DNA of 64,000 nt from Henckelia pumila (taxonomy: Eukaryota > Streptophyta > Magnoliopsida > Lamiales > Gesneriaceae), in the NCBI RefSeq assembly GCF_033568475.1, contig NC_133121.1:2356001-2420000 (forward strand), read 5' to 3'. A program made the position numbers and the translations under genes. The notes under the pieces were generated by a model that was given only the letters and a program-made list of their open reading frames with translations, was not told the DNA's origin and did no database searches. Positions 47,201 through 58,370 of the stretch are shown here, piece by piece. How positions within the stretch are numbered: position 1 is the stretch's first letter; every line of letters begins with the position of its first letter.

Positions 47201-47985
47201 TCTACTTCAAAAGCAAAAGATGCCCCGACAACAATAAAGCAGACATGTGAGGAGAATAAAACCAAAAGAAAGTGGCAGACATGTGATTCCTCCACTAGTA
47301 AAAGAAGCCATCAATAATGGCATAAAAAATTCAAGACAGCTACCTCCTCCACTAGTAAAAGATGCCATCAATAATGGCATAAAGAAATACAAGACAGCTG
47401 TGAGATTCCCTGAAGTTTCTCGGTGAAACGAGTGGAACTACAGCTATAAATACAGGCATTTGAGGAAGCTGAAGATATCGATCATTCCCTTCAGTTTTCT
47501 TACAAATAAATTGTTGTAATATTTCTCTTTCTATTGTATTAAGTTTTCTTTATGTATTTCAAGAACAAGGCTACTATGAGTAGCTAAACAAGTTGTCTTA
47601 TCCTCTTCAAAGGAGTTGATTTATGTAATAATATTATGTCTGAATAATTTTTTTAAAGTCTCTTGTTCTTTCATGCTCATATTTTATAATTAAATTTTTA
47701 TATCATACGCTTTAAGGTAGAAAACAAATTAAGGCTGTGCTGGGTGTCGTTGAAGGAGCTTGTGCAGAAACCATCTGTTGCGACTGTGTGGTTGGAGTGT
47801 GAGGAGCTCTTCGTAAAACTCGGTAGGTATGACCCGACGACATTATGGTCAAAGAGGTATTTGAATTTAATTTATCTTACGGAAGCATGTTGAACCCTAA
47901 TCTAGAGTATATCGGCTGGAAACCTTGCATAACCGATAGTCTTGCATGGCCGGACTGGTTTGATAGGTATAACAAAGCCACTTAC
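44210..47985 (+). other. Endogenous caulimovirid (plant pararetrovirus) fossil
   Basis: Parts in order: reverse transcriptase-RNase H region (about 44.2-45.85 kb; catalytic core YIDDILITS, with VINYQGINK and FTDASDDWW blocks), a downstream coding region of unknown function (about 45.86-47.2 kb), a non-coding region with a 53-54 bp tandem repeat (47289-47399), TATAAATA at 47445-47452, and a tRNA-Met primer-site-like GGTATAACAAAGCCA (47966-47980). The N-terminal movement and capsid parts are absent, so it is a partial, broken copy with several breaks. A separate gene after RNase H argues against badnavirus layout and fits florendo-, solendo- or caulimovirus-like genera; the genus is not resolved. 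Long readable stretches suggest a moderate, not ancient, age. Confidence 0.93.
47289..47399 (+). repeat. Tandem 53-54 bp repeat in the viral non-coding region
   Basis: Unit 1 47289-47341, unit 2 47346-47399. Both begin CCTCCACTAGTAAAAGA and end AAGACAGCT, with few differences. It lies about 50-160 bp upstream of the viral TATAAATA, where pararetroviral enhancers sit. Confidence 0.85.
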
Positions 47986-48017
47986 AAAAGATTAGTTTTA
48001 ATTAATTGATTAATTCA

Positions 48018-48125
48018 AAAATATTCAAAAATGGGGACCATTAGGGAGTGGAAACAAAGAGAGGGGTGGGTAGGGAGTTAAGTTAAAGAGAAGTTTGGTA
48101 ATGGGGAGTTTTAAATAATTTGCCC
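48018..48125 (-). repeat. Right terminal inverted repeat of the composite element
   Basis: Read inward it starts GGGCAAATTATTTAAAACTC; partner of 44093-44200. Confidence 0.7.
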
Positions 48126-48134
48126 ATTAAAAAA

Positions 48135-49669
48135 TAAGTTCTAGACCAGACGAACTGATTGGTGCTCGGTTTAGCCAAAAGATAGTTTCTTAACGTTGTA
48201 CTCAAGAATTCAAAATTAATTTGGATATATGGATTCTATACAAATAGGTTAATACTACATGTACATGGAATCTTATACATTGACAGAGACGGAGCTAGGA
48301 TATTTGTTCAGTGTAGGCGACAATATAATATAATTAATAAAGTTAAAAAAATGTCACTAGTTAATCGACAATCAGAATAATGTCATGAGATTTGAACACA
48401 AGATACATGAGACTAGAAGAACCAACTAGTTTTTGTGATAACAATGAAAAAATGACAAAGAACAACACATACAAAACCAACAATCAAAATAAACTTTAAA
48501 AAAAATTTATGTACTCTACATTCTAAAAAAAATTGATTTTTAGTCCAATTTAATAAACTATAGTCATAATAATAAGTAAAATTTAGAATTAAAAATTTAT
48601 AAATATATATGTATATATATGTTGGGCCCAGTGTGGGCTCATGAGCTAGCTCTGTCCATGTACGTTGGGTTACATATGACACTTACAATTACATAATTAT
48701 GAAAAGTGTTTGTTGGAATATGAAAAAGAAAAGTATATGAAACTAAAAATTAGTTATCGACATTTTTTTTAGTGTTTACAAACTCTAAAATAATTGATTA
48801 AGAAATTCTTAATTAGATTTTTTGAAACACTACCTTAAATTATGCGAATCTGTTTTTGTTTTTTATTTTAATTTTTTGGGCATAATACGTGATGGAATTG
48901 AAAATGATTTTTCTTTTTCTTGGAAATATGGACAAATATATTATGAGATGCATATCCGATAGACGTGTTATTTGAATTTGAAATATCCTAAAATTACGTA
49001 GCAAATTCAACGCGTTTATATGGACAATGACAGTTGGAGTGCACCGATTGAGTATTGTCAACTACTTAATTACATGTTTTTCCAAAAAAAAAATAAAAAA
49101 ATACTTAATTTCAAAATCCAAATTCAACCAATCAAGAGTAAGGTTGTATATAAGAATTTACCAGCCATTTAGAATCATGTGGTATTATTTATTTTTTAAT
49201 TAGAAAAGGAGACATTGTTGTGTACTTGTAGAATCGATTTCCTCTAAGTAAGCTTTATTCTTCTTTGGAAAAATAAAAATTAAAAGTTCAAAACTAAATA
49301 AATTTAAAATTTTCTGATTTTTATTTATTTATTTTGCATAAAAGTTGATTTGACATGCCAAAACAATATGGGGTATTTTGAGATTGGAAATTTTCATCGT
49401 GACAAGAAATAAAAAATTATGTTTGCAAAAATAAAATATGAAATTCGAAACTTTTTACATAAAGTTAATTTAAAAGGGACACATTGAGTAGCGGAAAAAT
49501 TCACCACGAGATTACTATCAAACTCAAATAACATGTCGTATTGGATTAATCTGTTATATATGACTTGCCTAGTGTGGTTTACCTGACTAACGTAGTTTGC
49601 AGACTATTGCGTTAATTCAGGGATTTATCCGATGCACACCAAAAAATAGCGGTTGCGGGTTCTCACGTC

Positions 49670-49705
<36 letters not shown>

Positions 49706-50170
49706 AATATTATTTGCTGTTTATGTATGGTCATTTTTATTTTTCTAATAATTATTTTAAATATAGTTTATATGTTTATCTCACGGTTAAATACATTGAA
49801 AAATGATTTGCTAAATAGGTAGTCATTAGTTGCATATGAAACAAAATTTCCATATAATCTGCACCTTATTTCCCTGTAATTTCGGATTCTTCGCCCTTTG
49901 CTGCCATTGGATTCTTTTGACTCTCTCTGCATGGCAAACTTAGAATTAAACCTTCTCTTCCAAGTTAGAACCCTATATCGTTATTCATTTTTTATCCCTG
50001 TTCTTGAATTTCGGTTGGATTCCCTTTTCCCGTTTCTGTTCGATCCATCTTTTATTTCAGGTGTCGAAATCTTTTTAAACATTACCAGCCCTGCCTGCCT
50101 GCCTGCCTGCATATTTAAAGAAATCTGTACATTCTTTTCAAGAAATTTGAATGCGAGATTAAAAAGAAAA
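48135..50170. other. AT-rich intergenic DNA before the DUF936 gene
   Basis: No gene supported. Contains a small hairpin element at 48771-48834, a (TA)n tract at about 49673-49702, and in the last ~250 bp the leader of the DUF936 gene, including a CCTG tetranucleotide run near 50092-50110. Confidence 0.5.
48771..48834. mobile_element. Mini-hairpin MITE, AGTGTTT family
   Basis: Bounded by AGTGTTTACAAA and TTTGAAACACT, with inner AATTGATTAAGAAATTCTTA-type inverted pairs. Same terminal word as elements at 27892, 31005 and 59983. Confidence 0.45.
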
Positions 50171-52803
50171 ATGGGTTCGCTGAAGAGTGACGTTCTCTTG
50201 AAGCTTCTTGAAGACATGAACATGGCGGACAATGAATCTGAAGATGATCGAAAGCCTGTCTTATTACAAATCAGAAGCATCATCCCAGTATTAGAAGAAG
50301 GCGATCTATGGCCAAACAGAGGATTTTTCCTGAAAGTTTCTGATTTATCCCATGCATTGCATGTTTCTTTGCCTCAAGAACAGAATGAGATGATTTTAGG
50401 GAATAAATTGAAACTTGGGCAGTTCATTTACGTCCGAAAACTGGAAAATGCGCATCCCGTTCCATTGCTCAGGGGCGTAACTCCGGTTCCCGGGAGGCGG
50501 AAATGCGAAGGAACCCCTGAAGATATTGTCTCCCAAGAAAATTTGGTGAAGATTCTTGAAGCATCTGGTATGGATAATATTGTCGAGAAGGGTGTCATTT
50601 CGGAGAAAAAGTTTTCGACATTTTCATCAAATTCAATGATGTATGGATTGTCTGATACTGTTTCTTTAAGGAAAGGAAATACAGGGTTGAAGGATGGATA
50701 CCGGAGTAGGTTTCATTCATTGAGTCCTTCTAGAAAATGTCGAGGCGATGTAAGTATGGATAAATGTAGCAGGAGGATTCTTGATCATGGTTATAATATT
50801 GGAGAGGAAGGGACAAAGAGTAGGCCAAGTTCTGCTGATGATGAGAGCGATACGGATAGCGTCCTATCATATGCCTCATCCACTAGTACTTCAAAGAGAA
50901 GAAGCTGGAATGAATCTGAGATTTTGGGAGTGAAGGATATCTTTGATTCATCAGTTGCCAAGCATGAAATCAGATCACCTGCTAGAAGCCGTAGTGCAAA
51001 TGTTGGTTTCTCTCAGTTTCTGTTTCATCCATTCAATTGCTCTGTTTCTTGGAATGTTAAACTACTTTATCTGTTTATCATTTTCTTTAGAAAGAGATAT
51101 GTGCATTTTGATCTGCTGGTATTTTGAAAACGTTGTTGTTTAGAATGGAAATATCGATCTGGGACGATAGGAATTTGTCACACTGGCAGTACCACATCAA
51201 AAAAATGACTTGTATAAATGATAGAGATACCTCCTTTCTGTGCATTTTTTTTATATATAATTTACTGCATAATTTCGAACTTGGGGTAACTTGTTCTTCT
51301 TGAATTAATCTCAATAGGTTTCACCCGTTCGGTCCATCAGATACGACAGCTCTGATGAAAGTTTTAGTTCCGCGTCAAGGAGAAGATCAGACGTTGGTTC
51401 AGCAAAGAGATTAATCAAGAAAACAAACAAAAACCAGATTTCTGTACCAAAGGTCAATGATGTACAGATTTCTAATTCATCGTGTAGTTTAGTTTATGAT
51501 AGAAAAGGGGCAGAAACCGGGATATTGTGGAACTATCTGCCATCAAGCTTAGTGAAACTTGGAAAGGTATAAATTACAGCAGTCGTCTATGTATATTAGC
51601 TGGAGATTCAAGTTTAGTTTTGTCTTCTTTTTTAGCCTTTTATAGATTTTGTCCAACACTGTCATGATGACGGAAAAACATCATTTGTTCGTCTTCATAA
51701 GATATCATTTTGGTGTTAAGTGGCATCATGAGAAGTGAAAAACATGACGAATTTCATTTTTCCAACTGCAGGAGGTGATAAAGCAAAGAGATATTGCTAT
51801 GGTAGCTGCTGCAGATGCTCTGCAAGAGGCTTGTGCTGCTGAGAAGTTGCTTCGCTCATTAAGGTAAGGAAAAGAAGCGTTCACGGTTAATTTTTTCCTT
51901 GATTTCTTGTAAAATGGCATCCCAATTTGATGTGTATGACATATGTGAGTTCAAATATAGAGAAAGTGAATGGCTTTTTAATTTCTTAAAGACTTAGTGT
52001 GGCAGAATGTTACTTCCTGCAGCATGTTTTCGGAGTTCCCTTCGGCAGAAGAAGATCTTCAACCATGCGTGGATAAGTTTTTCCAACTTCAAGATGATTT
52101 AGCTCGTACGAGGTTAATAATGCAGTCTCTTACAAGCATAAGTCCACTTAGGACGCGAGAATCTGGATCCTTCAACACCAATTCAATCAAAGAAGCGTTG
52201 AGTGTCGCTCTTGAAAGAAAGAAGTGTGCAGCAACATGGATCAAATCAGCTGTAGCCGTGGATCTCTCCTCTGCCTCCTCTGTCGTGGATCCCTTGGCAA
52301 TTCCAATGGCCTCCACTGTCAAAAAATCGAGCAAGTCAATCCAAAACGCGAAACCAAAAGTCACGTGCATCTTGAAGAAGACCGCAAGCAACACCAGCGT
52401 TCCACTTTTGCTTGCATCAGAAAGAGATGATCAGAATGAATGGACTAAGGGAAGTACTCTAATTGCTGCCAATGACTTGGCTGCATCGTTACACGCTGAA
52501 AGTAGAAAGCTGTTTCTCAACGATGTGGAGGAATATCTGGACCAAGTTGAGCGAAAATTCTCATCAAGGGAGTGTGAAAACTCGATTGCTGGGATGATGT
52601 ACAGAGTGAAAAAGGTGAGCGACTGGCTGGATTTGATAGTAAATAAAGAGGGAAGTCTTCGAAAAGATGGTGGAAGATTGAGTTCTATTGATTTGGAAGA
52701 TTCTGATATCGAAATTTTTGGGAGACTGAGGGACAAGATTTACGCGATCTCGATGAAGCACATCGAGCGGACAGCAATGGCATTTGAAACCAACAGAAAA
52801 TGA
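50171..52803 (+). CDS. DUF936 family protein
   Basis: Four exons: 50171-51001, 51318-51566, 51772-51863, 52023-52803; 650 residues. The start at MGSLKSDVLLKLLEDMN is chosen because it matches the family N-terminus; an in-frame upstream ATG at 49898 adds only leader-like sequence. The conserved N-terminal domain covers about residues 1-120 (LLQIRSIIPVLEEGDLWPN, FFLKVSDLSHALHVSLP, LGQFIYVRKLE, PVPGRRKCEGTPED). A Ser-rich low-complexity middle (SDTDSVLSYASSTSTSKRRS) follows, then the second conserved domain beginning ILWNYLPSSLVKLGKEVIKQ and running through VAAADALQEACAAEKLLRSL to the C-terminus. The joins at SANV|SPVRS, LGK|EVIK and LRS|MFSEF reproduce family sequence. Plant-specific, function largely unknown, no signal peptide or membrane segment. 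Confidence 0.93.
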
Positions 52804-53149
52804 TCAAAAAAGTGTACAAATTTGACATTATGTATGGATCAAAGATTGGCTATGCAGCAAGATTAGTTGATGTATATAGAATTAGTTGCAGTTAGAACCA
52901 AGATGCGGTACTATAACTTCCTAAGGCACTGGTTCTAATTATAACTATAAAGTTTAAAATTTTGCAATTTTTATGCTTGATAAAGTTTTATTCTAAAAAA
53001 TTATATAATAACATCTCAATGAATACCAACTTTTCCAGTAAAGAAAAAAAAGGCAACTACTTCGATTTGCCCGACAATTGTATTGTATTAAAGAAGGCCA
53101 CACTTCCAGCTATATCACAGTACATTATTGAAATTTAAGAAAGAACCAA
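52804..53149. other. Short intergenic region between DUF936 and LRR genes
   Basis: Nothing beyond 3' and 5' untranslated-type sequence. Confidence 0.5.
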
Positions 53150-54313
53150 ATGGCCAACTTCTGTCACCATGCCTCCTCTAAGCACAGACCCACCATTATC
53201 ATCTTCTTCTTCTTCTGTATCATTATCCTCGCCGCCGCCCACTCCTCCGCCGATGTGGCGGCATTGCGCGCTTTCAAATCAGCCATTGAGCCCACTTCCA
53301 TCCCCGCAAACTCCTGCATCGCCACCTGGAACTTCTCCACCGACCCCTGCACCGCCCCGCGCACCAACCACTTCACCTGCGGCGTCACCTGCTCCGGCGG
53401 AAGAATCATTCAGCTAACCCTCGATTCGCAGGGTTACGCCGGGAAGCTCAGCCCACTCATTTCCCATATCACACACCTCATCACCCTTGATCTCACGGAC
53501 AACAGTTTCTATGGCCCCATACCCGCATCAATCTCCTCTCTTTCCAATCTGAAAAGCTTGATTCTCCGACTCAATTCGTTTTCCGGAGAAATCCCGCCGT
53601 CTATCGCCGCCCTCAAATCCCTGCAATACCTCGATCTTTCGCGGAACTCCCTCTCCGGCTCACTGCCGAGCTTGAATTCTTTAGCCGGGTTGACAAGACT
53701 CGACTTAAGCTACAACAATATCACCGGCTCACTCCCCCAGCTTCCGCCAAACCTCAACGAATTAGCTATCAAAGCCAATCACCTATCGGGTTCGCTTATC
53801 AAGTCTCCATTCAATGGGATAACTCGGTTAATGACTCTGGAACTCAGCGAAAATTCGTTCACTGGAACCATCGATTCCTGGATTTTCTCTCTTCCTTCCC
53901 TGCAGCAAATCAATTTATCCAACAACAGCTTCACCGGAATCGTTATTTCAAACCCTTCGGATAGCGAGCTCGTTGCAATTGATTTGAGTTTCAATAAAAT
54001 TGAGGGGCTCTTACCCACCAATATCGCTGCTTTCCCGATGCTACGGTCACTGGTTTTGAGTAACAACCGCTTCCGCGGCCCAATTCCATGGCAGTTGAGC
54101 AAGAAGGGGTCATCGCTGCAAAGGATTTATCTTGACGGGAATTTCTTGAATGGGTCGCCGCCAGCGGAATTTTTCTCCGTAGATTCTCCGATTTCCGGAA
54201 GCCTTGGGGACAACTGCCTGCAGAGCTGCCCGCATTCTTCGGAACTTTGCTTGAAGTTGCAGAAACCAGCTTCGATTTGCCGACAAGCTTATGGTGGGAG
54301 ACCAAGATCTTGA
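53150..54313 (+). CDS. Secreted leucine-rich-repeat protein, no kinase
   Basis: Single exon, 387 residues. Signal peptide about 1-34 (hydrophobic IIIFFFFCIIILAAA). An N-terminal cap, LRRNT-like (DVAALRAFKSAI ... TCGVTCSGGRI), is followed by about ten plant-type LRRs (LITLDLTDNSFYGPIPASI, LQYLDLSRNSLSGSLP, LTRLDLSYNNITGSLP, LQQINLSNNSFTG, LRSLVLSNNRFRGPIP) and a C-terminal Cys-rich cap (DNCLQSCPHSSELC ... ICRQAYGGRP). There is no transmembrane segment or kinase, so it is probably apoplastic or wall-bound, as in the small LRR/RLP-like families of plants. Ligand or partner unknown. Convergent with an LRR receptor-like kinase 1.2 kb downstream; the two share only the general LRR pattern. Confidence 0.9.
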   Translation: MANFCHHASSKHRPTIIIFFFFCIIILAAAHSSADVAALRAFKSAIEPTSIPANSCIATWNFSTDPCTAPRTNHFTCGVTCSGGRIIQLTLDSQGYAGKLSPLISHITHLITLDLTDNSFYGPIPASISSLSNLKSLILRLNSFSGEIPPSIAALKSLQYLDLSRNSLSGSLPSLNSLAGLTRLDLSYNNITGSLPQLPPNLNELAIKANHLSGSLIKSPFNGITRLMTLELSENSFTGTIDSWIFSLPSLQQINLSNNSFTGIVISNPSDSELVAIDLSFNKIEGLLPTNIAAFPMLRSLVLSNNRFRGPIPWQLSKKGSSLQRIYLDGNFLNGSPPAEFFSVDSPISGSLGDNCLQSCPHSSELCLKLQKPASICRQAYGGRPRS

Positions 54314-55521
54314 CTGTCAGTCAAAGCCCTTCAATATATTTCTTTTTTTTTTTACTGGTTTGAATTTGGTAAAACTAGTGGATCCCACAGTTTATTTATT
54401 TCTCTACTTTTATTATTAAATTTAATATTCTTTAAGTGCATGTACTTCCTGCTACTGCTAACTTCTTGAAGGTCCAGAGACCAGAATAATAGAGTTTGTT
54501 TCATGTGACACAAATTGAATCCTTAAGCTTTAAGAGGTTGGTGAGGCAATTCTTAAGCATCACTAACCCGTCTCCCAATATATAAATTTGTATTATATTT
54601 AACAATATATTTTATACTATTTTATTATTATTATTATTATTATTATACCTCAATTAATTACTTCTTAAAAAATGTGCAACACATTTTTTTAATGAATTAA
54701 ATAGAAAATATAAAAAACTTGTCTATGATTTGTTTTTCCAATCATTTTTATTAATCTGTTACTTGGGAATCTTAGTTATAATACTTTAAAAACATTTGGT
54801 AATAAGTACTGGTTTAAAGGATGACAAAAGAAATTAGATTATATATATATATATATATTTTTGAGAGTATAAGTTATTTTAGAAAATATTCTAGCTCACA
54901 AGTCACAAGATACAAAACTAGACACTATAGGTCCCTTCGCACGTTATTTTGCCTGAGAATTTCGATAATGGCTTTTTTGACCTCGAGGATCCAAACTACA
55001 TACATTCTCCAAGACTTTTCCAACTACTTTTTAGAAAGGCAAAGAAAGATTTAACCGCAAACAACAATCAATGTAATTCAAAACCATGCATCTACGTTAT
55101 GAAATCATTTGCTTACCAACTTCTTTCTGAAGTACTTATGATCAGCGCACCCCACTTTTTCCCATTTCAGCTCAGATACTTATAAATCAAGAGGGAAAAA
55201 TAACGAGTTCAGCAGGAAATTACACATAAAAATCAAGATTATTTTTCACGCAAAGTTGATAAATTGTAAAATTATATGTACCCGAGATCGCGCAACCAAT
55301 GCACATAGAATATTTACTACGATAGCGTTTGAACTGATGGGGCGAATTCGGCTCACTTGGCACCATTTCGAAATTTGGGATCGAAACAAGATCGCATTCA
55401 TGATACCATGAGCATTACTTGGTCAAATTAAACTAACAAAACATTCATCAAGGACAATTAAGAATCTGCAAATGATTCCAAGCCCAAAAAGACTAAAGGA
55501 AACATCCATTAATTAATGCCT
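54314..55521. other. Convergent intergenic region between the two LRR genes
   Basis: Non-coding 3' flanks; (ATT)n at about 54622-54646 and a short TA tract at 54841-54858. No other gene seen. Confidence 0.5.
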
Positions 55522-58370
55522 TCATCCAATAAAAGAGCATGGGATTTTCTTCAACACATGGAGTGCATCTTTCATGCTAGGTCTCTTATGTGGGATTAAT
55601 GAAGCACAGCTGAATCCAAGCTTAAACCATTCCAAAATGGCCTCCTCTCGCCCCTCCATGTCGCCCCTCAACGACATGTCAGCCATCCTCAGAACTCCGG
55701 TCGGGTCTTCGTCCACCGAGCCAGCCGTCCATTGGTTCAACTCCCGGTTCAAGAACACCTTCCCTGTCAGAAGCTCAAGCAACAAAATCCCAAAAGAGTA
55801 GACATCCCACTTTGGGCTGGGTTTAAGGTTTTGGAGCGACTCGGGAGCGTGATAAGGAGACGTACACCCCACGAACCCCACGGGTGCGATGTAGAGGCTC
55901 GTGTTAACCACCTGATTGTGTAGATCATGGTGCGATGATGTCGATCTCATGCTGCCAAAATGCCTAGCTAAGACATGCCGTTTCGTTTTGTGGCTTTGCG
56001 TTCCATGTATGAGCCAATGGAGTCCAAAATCACTTATCACGGGCTCCATATCCTCTGTCAGCAGGATGTTGCTAGGCTTTATGTTCCCATGAACATGCTT
56101 CTTCTCATGGACGTATGTTAGTCCTCTGGCCACACCTTTCGCGATCTTTAGCCGGGCTTCCAAAGACAGATTATATGGAGACGAACCCGTTTTTCCTGAA
56201 AATAACCAGAAAAAGGATACATAATGCCAGCTGATTACTACTCTTATCGTGTTTAGCACAACGATTTACAAAATTAAGCTTCTTGTAACCTTTTTTTCCC
56301 GTGAAACATCAAACATGATAAGTTACTGTCTTTCAATTATTTGTGAGTGTCTGGAGATGCAGCATGCAAGTATAAGGTGATGCAGCACATGCCTTTGGCT
56401 TATTATATGAATTCTATGTGAAAAAGTTTTTTCAACCTTATTTGCTTCACAAGGAGGACCATAAGATGAAGAACATACGTTACCTCGAAATTAGTTTCAA
56501 ATTTTTTCTGAAGTATTCCGTTTATAATACAACAAAAACTAATGCTTAGATCTGGTCCCAAAAATAGTCATGGAAATTTCAGGAAACCTCAATAGTTTAG
56601 CATGAAAGAGACATGACCATGAATGCAATGAGAATATTCAGCGATAAATTTTGGTAAAAAAAAAAAAAAACTGCTGTCAATTCTTAGGAAAAAGAACTTA
56701 CTGTAATGCACACTGGCCAAGCTTCCATTGGAGACATACTCATAGATGACGAGCTTTTCGTCGTCTCCGCAATAGAACCCTTTAACTTGAACTAAATTTT
56801 GATGTCTTAACTTGGCGATCGCCTTAATGTGGCTCTCGAAATCCTTGGATTTCTTGACTCCGCTCTCTCCTATTCGCCTGACAGCAAATGCAGTCCCGTC
56901 CCGAATCACGGCTTTGTACACTATGGAAGAACTAGTCGTCGAACTGATCACGTATGCTGAAGCCTTTAGCAATGTGTCGAGGTCTAGTTCCGTCTCACCA
57001 TCAATCATCACTAGGGATCTTTCGTTCCCCAATAGTTCATTGTGGTGTTGCCGATTTCCGGGTTGATAGTCGACTATGTAGTTGACATTGTTGTCATCGG
57101 TGTCTGAACTTGCGGCGTCTGATGTTTCCTCACCGTTTGTGATGGATAAACAAGGCCAAACGGGGCGGTTTCGGGGCTCTGTTGTTATTACTATTGGCTC
57201 TGTATCTTTCTTGAATATATAAGCATTGGTGGTTGTTGAGGTCGATTTTTCTTTGGCTTCTGGATTTGCTTTCTTTCCCTTTTGGTATATGAAAAGAAAC
57301 ACCAGCGCGAGAACTCCAATCCCCGCTAAGTTTCCAACTGCGATTCCGGCTATTGCGACCGGTTTTATATGGTGTTGTGGTGGATTTCCAGCTTCATTTG
57401 CTGCTGTTCCTGGAGAATCTTGCGGTGGGTTTATTATCAATGGAATGGCTGCTATCGCGGGAGCCGATGTGCTTGAGTTAACAACATCTGGTGGGGTCGA
57501 AAGTGTCGAGGGAACCGTGCAAGGTTTCTGTATCAGTCTGCCACAGAGGTCTGCATTTCCTGCATAAGAGGTAGTTCCTTGATTCTGTAACAGCGTCGAT
57601 TCCGGGATTTGTCCGGACAGGTTGTTGTAAGAAAGATCGATCGTAGCATTCTGCGGGATCTTCGAAGCGAATTCAAGAGATACTTGGCCTGAAATGTTGT
57701 TGGATGAGAGATTCAAGTACCGCAAACTCACCCCGCCAAAATCAAGAGGCAATGATCCTTTCAAGAAGTTGGAAGACAGGTCCAAGAACTCAACGGATTG
57801 CATCCGACTCGGGACAGGGCCCGAAAAGTAGTTGTTTTTCAAAGAAACAACGTTTGAGTTTTGTATCAAACTCCGAGGAATGTTGCCCGACAAGCCATTG
57901 TCAGACAAATTCAGAAGCTTGAGATTCTCCGACCCTGAAACAAACTCCTGAAGCCCACCGGAGAATGCGTTGTTGGCCAGCGAAAGAGCTTGAAGCTCTG
58001 AAGCGTTGAAAAGTGAAGATGGCAAGGTTCCATTCAAGAAATTACTCGACAGATCAAGTGTTCTCAAGTGCTGAATGAGGCCTAAATCTTCCGGGACAGT
58101 GCCAGAAAGCTCTGAACTTGGGAGAATTAAGCTCACAACTCGAAGCATTGCTCCAGAATTCTCAACATCAGCGCATGTTACGCCAGCCCACATACACGGT
58201 GTAGCATCACTGTAGTCCCAATTACCAAGAACAGATAAAGGGTCGCTGACGATTGAGTATTTGAAGGAAAGCAACATGGTTCCATCTAAGTTTAGACCGA
58301 ATGCAGGAACCAGAAGAAGTAGAAAAGCCAAAGAAAATGACTCGATGAAATGCAGAATTTTGCTGCCCAT
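55522..58370 (-). CDS. LRR receptor-like protein kinase, atypical (pseudokinase-like)
   Basis: Two exons, 58370-56702 and 56195-55522; 780 residues. Start chosen at MGSKILHFIESFSLAFLLLL (signal peptide); an ATG 51 bp upstream adds a non-signal-like stretch. LRRNT at 27-70 (CMWAGVTC), about seven LRRs to 265, LRRCT CGRLIQKPC, a Pro/Ser linker, one membrane span at about 338-362, and the kinase-like domain from about 465 to the end. Kinase hallmarks are altered: no Gly-rich loop (SSTTSSS), Arg498 in place of the ATP-binding Lys (FAVRR), HGN (592-594) in place of HRD with Asn594 for the catalytic Asp, while DFG (612-614) is kept. Arabidopsis At4g37250/At2g23300-type receptors share this pattern, so it is family-typical, not decay. 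Plasma membrane, ligand unknown. Confidence 0.92.

Larger units (their letters stand above)
44084..48134. mobile_element. Mutator-like composite element enclosing a pararetrovirus fossil
   Basis: Two inverted ends of about 105 bp, left 44093-44200 and right 48018-48125. Aligned inward they share G(A/G)GCAAAT, TAACTNCCTACCCA, CTCCCTA and TGAATATTT in the same order and spacing, about two-thirds identical by eye. The element is flanked by ATTAAAGAA (44084-44092) and ATTAAAAAA (48126-48134), a 9-bp target duplication with one mismatch. Long inverted ends plus 9-bp duplication are the Mutator (MULE) signature. Nearly all of the 4.0-kb interior is viral (caulimovirid). No transposase seen. Either a virus integrated into a non-autonomous MULE, or a MULE picked up viral DNA. 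Confidence 0.7.

Noticed and set aside
49898-50170. N-terminal extension of the DUF936 protein
   Set aside because: The family N-terminus starts at MGSLKSDVLLKLL (50171); the upstream in-frame residues are hydrophobic leader-like translation without family similarity.
54821-55185. Two overlapping short frames between the LRR genes
   Set aside because: AT-rich, start in a TA tract, no recognisable motif or splice partner.
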